From assembly GCA_023374025.1 (NCBI GenBank), contig SIJG01000029.1, forward strand, positions 538,342 to 602,341: a DNA stretch of 64,000 nucleotides. Direction: 5' to 3'. Shown here piece by piece: positions 46,101-58,100 of this stretch (position 1 is its first letter; the number at the start of each line of letters is the position of its first letter). The position numbers and the translations under genes were made by a program. A model generated the notes under the pieces. The model was not told the DNA's origin, ran no database searches, and worked only from the letters and a program-made list of their open reading frames with translations. Source of the stretch: Heterodera schachtii. Lineage: Eukaryota; Nematoda; Chromadorea; Rhabditida; Heteroderidae.

Positions 46101-49100
46101 GTTCGGGGTTCGAATTTGGTCGAAATGGATGTCAGATTCGTGATCAGCGACCCCGAAAACACCTTAGAAATTTTTTTATGATTTAAAAAAATAAAATAGC
46201 AAAAATGGCAGATTCAGAGCTGTGGTCGAAAATTTTAACTTAAATTTCAATAATCTCATCCTTGTAGAAACCCTTTTAAAACAAAAAAATTTTTCCTGGT
46301 TTGGCGGTTCCGGAAGGCAAATGAATTATAATTTGTGATGTAAAAAACCATTCTTTTGAATTTTTAGGGTTCATTTGGGAATCATTTGTGAAGGGGTCCC
46401 GGTTATGTAAATTACCGACCTTTTTTTATTTTTAAAACAATTTTTTCGCGGCGTGCTTTTTCCAAAAAAATGTGGAACATGAGTGGGGGTCAGGCGGGCG
46501 CCGCCGGGAAAAATTTGAAAATTATTATACAATTTGTTAAAAGATTTTGTCCAAAAATGACTAAGATTTGGAGCTAATATTTAAAAATAATTAGGAGTAT
46601 TTGGAGCGGGCGGTGACAATATGCGCCGCCGAGGAAAAATTTTCAGAATTTTTAAATTTGGTAAAAAATAGCCAAATTTTTAAGCACTTCTTCCTCTTTG
46701 CTAGCTAGCCTCTCGCCCCCTTTTATTTATGTTAATAATACTAAAATTACCAAGAATAAGTCAGATGAAATTGAAATATGGGTAGCCTTTTAATAAAAAT
46801 TGAAAAAAAATTCGTTTTATAAAAAATAATCTTGCAAGAAATCGTCTCGAAAAATAATCAAAAAGTCAAATTGCGGATCCAAATTGCGGATAAATCCCAA
46901 AAATCCGCAACCCGCAATCCGTAACTCCAAAAACCCCGCAATTTCCGTAATCCGCAGTCCGCAATCCGTAATTGCGCCCAGCCCTGATGCCAATGGCACC
47001 CGACTGTGGGACTGACCTGTCCGGGCTTCACATTTTGTTCCACGCGGACAATTTCCACCGCTGGGCGCGTGCTGACAAAGTTCGGCTCCTGCCACGAAAT
47101 GTTCGTCTCTTTTTCGCTCGTCTCCACAAAAAGGTCCTCCGGACAGCCCTCCACCTCCACCATTGGTGGCCCATGTTCCCCGTCGTCCTCATCAAACGCG
47201 GCACCCCTTCCGGCGGCGCCGTTCTCTCCCACCGGACATTTCGCGGCGGACAATGACCAATTGTTGGCCGATCGACAGGGCATTTCTGATCGGCCACAAG
47301 TGCTGGAATGAGGTGGAAAAATGATCTCTGGTTCGCCCTAATTGGCCAATTTGGCCCACCTTTTGCCCACTCTCTCCACTTTGCCCTCAATTCGGTCGAA
47401 ATTGGCGAAACGGAGGATGAGCCCATCGAAAAGGACGGGCGACCCCTGGCAGTGCTGTACAATCGTCGGGATGTCCTGCTCGAAGTCGAGCACTCGCGTC
47501 CACATGTTCACGCGAGTGATCCATCCGTTGAATTTCGTCGCCGGCGCTGCGACGGTATTTGTCGTCGCCTTTTTGTCGGCAATTGGCAGCACATCGTCCA
47601 GTAACTGATCGCCGAGGCTGACCCAAGCGCTGGAGAGAATTATCGGCGGTTATTAATCATTAATTGGCGACAGATCACTCGCTTTATGTCCAGCAGTTTG
47701 CCGCGGCCGTAGCCTTCGCCCACGTACAATCTGATCGCATTCCAAACCAAGGAGTAAGCGCCCTGCTGGGAGTTCCAAGTGAACACCAAATTGTTCCATG
47801 CGTGGCCACTGTCAGGACGTTGATGGGCCGGGAAGTGGAGAACCTGGGGGAGGAGGAGAAGCGAATGATCAAAGACTGATCGGAAGCACCAGAGGAGCCA
47901 TTTCTTTGTCGGGGAACAGACGGACGAGCAGCGCATCGGCAGAGATTCTGATCAGTTCAGTCAAATTCGACGGTTGGTTTGGATTCCTGAACGAATTTCT
48001 TAATTGATTAATGTTCACAAAATGCCAATTTACTCGCTGTTGAACAGTCCGAAAAACACCGCCGGGGCCCTCTGCGGCTGAATTGACCTTCCGCCCCTCC
48101 ACGCGCCGTGCTCAAAGCGCACCCAAATGCTCAAAGTGAGTGAAGCGGAAGTGAAACGGAAAGGAATGGAAAGCGCGGCACGGGACGGTTGCTGGGCGGA
48201 CTCGATGAAGCGCAGGTCGAAGTCGGGATCAATGCGCTTCTCACAGTTGGCACCGGTCACTGAACAGAAGAGAAAGGAAAGCAATGTAAAACGGCCAGAG
48301 GAAAGGCCTCACTGTTGAAGGGGCATTTGCAGTGAAAGCCGTTCACCAAATCAACGCATTGCGCGACCATAGGACACGGAGAAGGACGGCACTCGTCGAT
48401 GTCCGTCTCGCATTCGTTGCCGGTGAATCCGGGCGGACAAATGCATTTGAACCCGCGGGGACCGCCTTCCGACAATGCCGTAGTCTGTTGTTGATGGTCC
48501 TCTACTTCCACACACGTGCCTCCGTTACGGCATGTCCCGGCGCGGCATACATCCAAACGATATTGGCACCCGGGGCCGCCAAACCCTTGCGGGCATGCGC
48601 ATTCCGAATGGGAACCGAAGTCGCCGCAAACTCCGCCGTTTCGGCATGGCTCGCCCAAACATCGATTGGGTGCCAATTCGCAATTCTTTCCGCTTACGCC
48701 CTCCGGACAAACACAAAAATAGTCGTCCACCAACTGAACACATCTGCCGTCGTTCTGGCACGGCTTGCGCTCCTCGCACACCGACTCCATCTGTTCGCAT
48801 CGCTGTCCCTTCCATCCCGGCGAACAATCGCATTGGAAACCGGCGCCCAAGTCAACGCATGTGCCGTTGTTGGCACAAGGTGCCGACTCGCATTGGTTCA
48901 CGTGCCGTTCGCATAGTGTGCCCGCGTAGCCCGGCCGGCAATGGCATCGGTACCCATTCACAATGTCCTCACATCGTTCCGTCCCCGTCGCGTCGCACGG
49001 AGACATCGTCTCACACTCGTTCAGGTTATGTTCGCAATGTATTCCGTCAAAGCCAAGTCGACATTGGCATTCGTAGGTGGGGCCGCGGTTGACGCAAGTG

Positions 49101-52100
49101 CCGTTGTTGCGACAAGGAGAGACAGCGCAATGGTCGACCATATATTGGCACTGAAAGCCGTGGAAGCCCGGGGCACATTCGCACTCGAAGCCGTTCTCCT
49201 GCAACGGCAATTAAATTAAATTTAATTGTAATTGCTCTACCAAATCGCGGCATGTCGCCCCGTTCTTGCATGGGTTCTGCTCGCACTCGTTCAGTTCCTG
49301 CTCGCAAAATGCGCCCGTCCACCCTTGTCGACACACACAATGCCGATCAAAAAGCGTGTCCACACATTGACCCGCATTTAGGCACGGGTTCGGGTCACAC
49401 AAATTGTCCTAAATTGGCATTGGCACGCTTTTGCTACACCAATGTCATCCAATTGAAGCACCTTAATTTGACATCGTTTCCCGCTGAACCCATGCGGACA
49501 TTCGCATTCGAAATCGTTGACCAAATCGTGGCATTTGGCCCCCAAGGCACAAGGCGAGTCGGCACAATCATCTGATCAAATTTGGCAGAGTTTTATTGGT
49601 TTTCCATTTTAAAAATGCCATCCCTAACTGATTTCTTTCGTTTGTTTGCCTTTATCTTTTTTGGCTTTTCTTTGATTAAATTAATTTTATAAATTTGCTC
49701 ATTTTAAGTGAATTTCTTTCGTTTCGTCGTCCGTTCGTTTTTTCGTTTTTCGTCATTTTTCTGTTTTGCCCAGCGAAGGATAAAAATCACTGACAGCTGC
49801 CGACCCAATCGAAACATTTCACTTCCATTCTTATGAAAACAATGCTAAAAGCTAAAGTACTTTCCAAATTTATTATCTACCGATTTTATAGACAGACAAA
49901 AAGCGATGATTTAAACACCGATCAATCAGCGAAAAATTGCTATTTTCAACTCTTTCATCTTACATATCTTTTTATTCCCATCATTAATCACTATGAATGA
50001 TTTGGCAAAAATTTATGGCCAAACAACTCAATGTGACAGAAGCAGGTTAGAGAAAGAAATGAGTGGAAAAGAGTTTAAAGCAGACAAAGAAAGGAAAGAG
50101 AGAAACTTAAAGAGAGAGAGAGAGAAAGAAGAGAAAGGAGGAGAAAGAGAAAAGGAAGACTTGGCTCAATGCGTGTCTCGGCACATTTTATTTTCCCACA
50201 CCAAATAGGGCCAAGGGAAACGAAGTCACTTTTGCCGGAGGCAAATCGATTAAGAGGGACAGACACGCAGAGGAAGAGAAAGGCGAAGAGGAAAATTGCC
50301 GGAAGGGAAAGGGGCGGCAAACGGACGACGACAAAGGAAAGGGACGGACGAAGCGCGACGGGGCACAAACATTGCCGGATCAGCAGCAGGAGGTGAAAAC
50401 AACAGCTAATGATTAATGATGCATTAATGATGATGAATGACCACAGCAAAACAACCCAATTTTTTGCAATTTATTGTAATTAAATAGTCCCATTAAAAAT
50501 CATTTTTCGATTTGCCATTTATTCCTTTGGCACTTTAAATGCAATAATGCAATTGTGCAAATATTCTCAAAAACCCCCCCCCCCCCCTCAAAACCCATCG
50601 ATCGGTCGTCCATCCATCCGTCAGTCTATCCCTTCCTTTTCCCATTTTCCATTTTTCCAATATTTTTAGTGTCCCATTTTATTTTTATTTTAAACTTTGT
50701 TTTTGTTTTTTTCATTTTCCCTTTGCTTATTCAGCTAAAATCGCTCTTTTTGATGGCCCTTTGCTTCTGCTGTTGCCCCGTTTTTCGTTGTGTCCTTTGG
50801 TTTTGCGCATTCGAAGCCATTCTTTCGCTGTTTTGGTGGTACTCTCTCCTAAGTGATCTTTTGCGCACTTTCGGCAATAATTCCACGTCAGTTTTCGATT
50901 TGATCAATCAATAATTTACCGATCAATTTTTAGTGGGAAGAACCTAATTTGTAATCCATTGTAGACAGCTGAGAGACGTGCTTTTGCTTCTGCTGCTGAC
51001 CGGGTGGTTGATAACTTTGGGCGTGTCCACCGTTTCGCTGTTTATCGCCAGAAACAAAAGAGACTACCAATATGTGTGGCCCCGTCTGGTCAGTGCCATC
51101 TTATCCATCTCTTGACACCTCTTTCCTGGCAATGCTTTTCCTCTTTCCTGTCAATGCTTTTTCCTCTTTCCTGTCAATGCTTTTCCTCTTTCCTGGCAAT
51201 GCTTTTCTCTTTCCTGTCAATGCTTTTCCTCTTTCCTGTCAATGCTTTTCCTCTTCCTGTCAATGCTTTTCCTCTTTCCTGGCAATGCTTTTCCTCTTTC
51301 CTGGCAATGCTTTTCCTCTTTCCTGTCAATGCTTTTCCTCTTTCCTGTCAATGCTTTTCCTCTTCCTGTCAAAGCTTTTCCTCTTCCTGGCAATGCTTTT
51401 CCTCTTTCCTGTCAATAGCTTTTCCCTCTTTCCTGGCAATGCTTTTCCTCTTTCCTGTCAATGCTTTTCCTCTTCCTGTCAATGCTTTTCCTCTTCCTGT
51501 CAATGCTTTTCCTCTTTCCTGGCAATGCTTTTCCTCTTTCCTGTCAATGCTTTTCCTCTTTCCTGGCAATGCTTTTCCTCTTTCCTGGCAATGCTTTTCC
51601 TCTTTCTGGCAATGCTTTTCCTCTTTCCTGGCAATGCTTTTCCTCTTTCTGTCAATGCTTTTCCTCTTTCCTGGCAATGACTTTCCTATTTCCTGTCAAT
51701 GCTTTCCTCTTTCCTGTCAATGCTTTTCCTCTTTCCTGTCAATGCTTTTCCTTCTTTCCTGTCAATGCTTTTCCTCTTTCCTGTCAATGCTTTTCCTCTT
51801 TCCTGTCAATGCTTTTCTCTTTCCTGGCAATGCTTTTCCTCTTTCCTGTCAATGCTTTTCCTCTTTCCTGTCAATGCTTTTCCTCTTTCCTGGCAATGCT
51901 TTTCCTCTTTCCTGTCAATGCTTTTCCTCTTTCCTGTCAATGCTTTTTCCTCTTTCCTGCAATGCTTTTCCTCTTTCCTGTCAATGCTTTTCCTCTTTCC
52001 TGTCAATGCTTTTCCTCTTTCCTGTCAATGCTTTTCCTCTTTCCTGCAATGCTTTTCCTCTTTCCTGGGCAATGCTTTCCTCTTCCTGTCAATGCTTTTC

Positions 52101-55100
52101 CTCTTTCCTGTCAATGCTTTTCCTCTTCTTTCACTGCTTTCCTGTAAATGCTTTTCCTCTTTCCTGTCAATGCTTTTCCTCTTTCCTGTCAATGCTTTTC
52201 CTCTTTCCTGTCAATGCTTTTCCTCTTTCCTGTCAATGCTTTTCCTCTTTCCTGTCAATGCTTTTCCTCTTTCCTGTCAATGCTTTTCCTCTTTCCTGGC
52301 AATGCTTTTCCTCTTTCCTGTCAATGCTTTTCCTCTTTCCTGGCAATGCTTTTCCTCTTTCCTGTCAATGCTTTTCCTCTTTCCTGTCAATGCTTTTCCT
52401 CTTTCCTGTCAATGCTTTTCCTCTTTCCTGTCAATGCTTTTCCTCTTTCCTGTCAATGCTTTTCCTCTTTCCTGTCAATGCTTTTCCTCTTTCCTGTCAA
52501 TGCTTTTCCTCTTTCCTGTCAATGCTTTTCCTCTTTCCTGTCAATGCTTTTCCTCTTTCCTGGCAATGCTTTTCCTCTTTCCTGGCAATGCTTTTCCTCT
52601 CTGTCAATGCTTTCCTCTTCCTGTCATGCTTTCCTCTTTCCTGTCAATGCTTTCCTCTTTCCTGTCAATGCTTTTCTCTTTCCGGTCAATGCTTTCTCTT
52701 TCTGTCAATGCTTTCCTCTTCCTGTCAATGCTTTTCCTCTTTCCTGTCAATGCTTTTCCTCTTTCCTGTCAATGCTTTTCCTCTTTCCTGTCAATGCTTT
52801 TCCTCTTTCTGTCAATGCTTTTCCTCTTTCCTGTCAATGCTTTTCCCTTTCCTGTCAATGCTTTTCCTCTTCTGTCAATGCTTTTCCTCTTTCCTATCAA
52901 TGCTTTTCCTCTTTCCTATCAATGCTTTTCCTCTTTCCTGGCAATGCTTTTCCTCTTCTTTTCCTCTTTTACCTCACTCTTTCCTCTCTTAGGTCCAGTT
53001 AAGTGGGCTTCTCCTTCTCGGCTTTCTTTTCGCCCTCCTTTTGGTCATTTACTTCGCTGGTGCCGCTCACCGAATTAACAGTTGGCTGATTTCTTTCCAT
53101 GAGGTGCCTTTTCGATCGATGATTCGTCCTCATTTTCTTTCCCATTTTTTTCCTTCAAAAGTTCGCTTTTTCTGATCCGCTCGATCGCGAAGGACGTCAA
53201 GACGCACATGAACTGCTCCGTCTCTATTTCGTTGTGCTGATACTGCTCGACTTTCTGTTCATTTGTTACATGGCTTTGGCACTTTGTGCCACCAAAAAAT
53301 ATTACAAAGAGTTGCGAATTGAACAGACGCGCGGCGTTTTTCAGGTGGACATTCGACATTTTGTGGGGAGGACAAAGCATTTGTTCGTTATTTAGCGGAT
53401 CGGCCAAAATGACCCCACGGCGCCGTCTTTCCAACCGCCGACAAACCCAAATTATAAAGGATCGATCAGCTAAAAGCGAACGAAGGGCAAAAGAAAAGCG
53501 AACGGAAGAACAAAAACTCTGTTGCTGATCTCTCTATCCCTTTTCTCTCCTCCATTTCCCTCATAAAGTCAGAGAAGGCCATTAAGAAATTCCTAATTCG
53601 GTGAATTAATTAATAATGAGTGTTTCCCTCCAGCGGATGGTCACTAATTACCCCATTCTTTTCATGTTCTTCATTCTCACATTTCAACAGTTTTTGATCT
53701 TTTCATTGTTTAGCTTTATTCATTTTTTGATTGAACACCTCATCTTAGTAAATGATTGATAAAATTTAAATATTTTCCATCGCTTCTCTAATAATCCGTG
53801 CCCTTTGCTAATTACCCCCCCCCCCCCCCCTCCCCGTTTCTTTTTATTCCCCCCCCCCCTCGAATTTGTCAGTGATTAATTAACCCACCGATGTTTCGCT
53901 CGCAATTTGTCCCCTCCCACCCGGGCAGACATTTGCATTTGAATCGGCCCAATTGCAACGGAATACAATCGGCGCCATTTCGGCACGGCTGCTCACTTTT
54001 GCATGGGTCGGAAATCTCTGAGCAATCGGTGCCCGTAAAGCCGGTCCTTTATTTTGTTCATTCAGAGGGGGACAAAAATTGGTATAAGGTGATGGCACCT
54101 GCAAATGCATTTGGTAGTGCCGAAACCGGGCAAATCCTGGCACACGCCCCCATTGGGACAGTGCGGCGCCGAAATGCATTCGTCGGGGCCAAATTGGCAC
54201 CGCGACCCGGTGAAATCTGAAAGTGAATGATGAACCATACATAGCACACAATTCTCATTCTCCATTTATTGTCCAACTTTGTGCACAAATGCAGCGGAAT
54301 CCGCCGTTGTGCAATTCGCAAGTGCCACCGTTTAGGCACGGCTTCGAGTCGCACAACGGAATTTGCTGCTCACAAAAGGGGCCGGTGAAGCCGGGACGGC
54401 ACTCGCAAATTTCCTTTTTGAAAATTCAAAATTAAATTTAAATTTCACCGGCCCACGCTTCTTCACTTTATGATTTGCCACCACACATTGTCCTCGGTTC
54501 TGACACTTCACACTTTTGCAGTCCAACTTCTTGCACTGTTCCTCCACAAATCTCCCCGTTTCCGTTGTGTGAGTGTCGTTGGGACAGCGAAGGCACCGCT
54601 GTTGGCCAATGTCGGGCTTAATAGGTCAATTAAGCGTAATTAGGAGCGATGTAAAGCTGTTGGTATTACCTGGTAGAAATTGATTGGACATGGTGAACAT
54701 GGCTCGAGGCCCGAAATGGAGAAGTGGCCGGGCGTACAAGGCTGTTTGCAATGATCGGCACCGACGGAGCCCAATTTGGCGGTGTATGTGCCCTAAGGAA
54801 GTAGTCATTTGGGGAGGGAATGCCAAAAGTGCCAAATGAGGCACCTCGGGGCACGGCTTGCACTGTTTGAACCCTTCGGGAGGGGGCGAGCCGGCAAAAG
54901 TGTGCCGAGGACAAAGCTGGCAAGGGACGAGCCCGGTTGGACTGTACATGCCATTCCCACACAATGCCAAACACGAATCATTGCTGAGTGCACCGTACTG
55001 TTAAAGAGCAAATTAGAGAGAGAGAGAGAATGAGAAGGAAAGAGAGAGAGGAGAGAAGAGAAAGGAGAGAGAGAGGAGAGAGAGCTTTAAGCACCTGGAG

Positions 55101-58100
55101 GGTGTAAGTGCCTTCGGGGCACTGTTTGCATCGGATTTGCCCCTCTCTGTCTTGGTACGTGCCCAAAGGGCATTCAACACAAGAATTGTTTACAAACGAA
55201 GTTCCTTTGGGACATGGCACTGTAAAACGGGGATAAATTTTATTTCCAAAAATCAATGCTTTATCTGACGGCATTCGGGAAGTCCGGGCGCCGGTGACAG
55301 TGCGGCGCCGTCACTTTGCGTGTCGCGCAGCAATTCGCCGCTGGAACAGGTGAACCCTTGGGACAGTTGGATATTGGTGGCATTTAGGGACGGACAGATC
55401 AAATTCTAAAGTAAATTTGGCCGATTAATTGGCCAAATGATGCCAATTTTGCCTGCTCTGTGGGCAGAGAGTCGCCGACGAGGCCAAGCAAAGAACGGAT
55501 GGGCAGAGAAGCACCAGGGATGCGCAAGTCGAAGATGGTGCGCAGAGTGAGGGAGCACAACTCGTAGAAGACAGGCTGCAGAACGGTGGGCAAAACTTGG
55601 AGGGTCAAATTGGCATGAACCTAAAAAGGGGGGGGGGGGAAATGGAAAATATTCAAATAAAAAAGTGTGGCAATTCGCCCACTTTCTTCTCGTCGTCCGT
55701 TGGCGAGAATTTTGCGTCCAAAAAGCGCACATAAATTTGAACAGTGCTCGAGCAGCGTTGGCTGAGCACCTGGTCAATTCCGTCGAACATCGTTCCCACC
55801 GCAAATTCGTAACTCTTTGGGGGAAATTAGCACAATGAAATACGCTAATTGGAAGCAAAACAATGGCACCAACTTTAAGACATTCGGCCGGCATCGGTGA
55901 CGAAAGTGCGTATTTAACGTTGACTCGCATTTGGTACTGGGCCGGCTCCACCGAAATTGGCACGCACGCGGGCGGAGAGGGCCTGAGAAGCGGAACGCTT
56001 TCAGAAAAACAAATACCCGAAATCCCCATCCCTTAGGCATTTGTATCCCTTAATTGCTCCATATCCCCCGCCACTTTCCCTATTCTCTAATGAACCCATT
56101 TATCCCTCCCACTTTCTCGCCTTGGCACCCATTGATGGGTCACTCCGCCGCCTCCGCCGGACTTCGTTTCCAATGAACACGTGTACAGCTGCGGAAGAGT
56201 AAGCAGTGCCGTTGCAGCCGTTGCTTCTGCCGCTGTTTCCTTTGTCTTTTGCTGGACGATGCCGACAAAACGGAATCCCTTCCGGCAATCCAATTTACAG
56301 GATGAGCCCGAGGCCTGTCGTTGACACTCCTTTTGCACACTTTGCTCGTCAAGGGACAACGACCACGGGGAGCACAGCTCAGGCAAAAGTACGACTTGGA
56401 AACGGCACTTATTTTGGTTGGAGTGGGCATCTGTCACCGACACTTCCACCTAAAACGACCATTTGTTGGCATTTGACTCGATTCGTTGGCATTGGCATGA
56501 CATTTAGTCCCTTTTGTTGGCATTTTGCCCCTCATCCCTGTTTAGTCACTTACCGTCACGTGTTGGTAAAGTCGAATCACTGCTTCAGCTGGCTCGAACG
56601 TGGTCTGTTTGATGGTGGACATGTCCTGGACGGCCAGCTTGACACTCGTCTCATTGAACATGACGTGTTGCTCCGTTTGGTTCTCCGCCGCCCAAATGGC
56701 ATGTGATTCGGGGCATTTGACGATGGGTGGCATTGTGTCGGGGATGCGCAGACGGACAACGCACTCGGCCACGTTGCCCGCCTCGTCAAATGCCTGGTAA
56801 AGCACATCCGTGTCCTGGCTGATCGGATACGGCGGTTGAAAGTCCTCCGGCTTCGTTCGCGTGTACGCAATGCGTCCCGAGTTGTCCTCCGCCTCCGGCA
56901 CAACGAAAGAGGCGGGCAACAGTTGACCGTGTTCGTCCGTCTGCACAAACACCGGCGCCTGGGGACAGTTGCGGAAACGGGGCGGTTCCGCGTCGCTTAA
57001 ACGACAAAAGGACTCGGTAGGGGAGGCTTAAGCATTCATTTATCGAGGGATGGCACCGTACCAGCATTGCGGGACACTGGCATTCCATCCGACTTGCAAA
57101 TGCGTCGGAACTTCGCCGGTGGACGACAGAGGCGCGAGACAGCCGTGCAGGTCGAACTTCAGGCACGGGTTCTGCTCATATTCGGTGATGCCCAACAGAA
57201 TGTAACGGGCGCGAAGCGGCGGGTCCAATTGGAATTGGTACATTCGCTTGTGATTTCCGGGCGGAGTGATGAATTCCTATGAAAATAACGGCAAAAATGG
57301 ACGAAATGCCAACGAAAAAGCCAAAACCATCATTAAAGGCACTTACGGTTGGGTAATTGTCGTAGTTTTGGCTGAATTGGATTTTGTAGAACAGTTGCAT
57401 TTTTGTCACATGGCCCGCCAGTCGGCCATTGCCCGCCACGCCGGACAATCGCAACGTGGTCAATGTGTAAACCCTTTGCAGGTCCACCGCCAGGAAGATG
57501 AACGCATCTTTGGAACCGCACCAGCCCGTTGAGGACATGCGAGCTTTGTGTGGCTAAAGGGGCAAGGGAATGGCACGCGATGGGATCGAATGGAAAAGGA
57601 TGGCACGGAATGAGGAATGAGGGTATAGAAGAGGGTTTGGCCTGAAGCCCGAGTTCTGAGACTTTTTTGTAGTCCCGATTTGAAACTCAAAAAATTTTGG
57701 CCGTCCCGATCCGATTCCTGATTTTTTTTTTCTTATCCAGCAGGCAACCCTGGTATATAATGGCACGGAATGGGATTGGGATGGCATGGATCAGTGCCAA
57801 CCAAGTCAAAGTGAAAGTTCCCGAGCTTGCCTCATAGCCCCAAATGGTTTTGTCTGAGTTGTCAGAGAAGGCCCCGTCCGGAATGAATCCAGTGGAAATT
57901 CCGACATCTTCGCTCAACACACAAGCGGTGCCAAGGGCACAGCTCAGCGTGTCGCTCGGGAAGGGCAAATAGCCGGGCCGATTGCAAGTGAAGCGGGCGA
58001 CTGCGCCCTCTTCGATTGAGTCGAGATGCGTTTGTCCGTCGTCGGGATGCCCCGGGTCAACTGCGAAATTGGCATTACCAATTATTACATCCAATTAGGC

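Noticed and set aside
48332..49219. Plus-strand frames of 186-194 codons opposite the EGF exon
   Set aside because: They are antisense shadows of a cysteine-rich coding exon; they show no independent motifs.
51004..53078. Open frames of 662, 459 and 284 codons across the minisatellite
   Set aside because: They result from a 22-bp stop-free repeat read in rotating frames (Ser/Phe/Leu/Asn/Ala cycles) and lie in an intron of the four-TM gene whose flanking exons join in phase.
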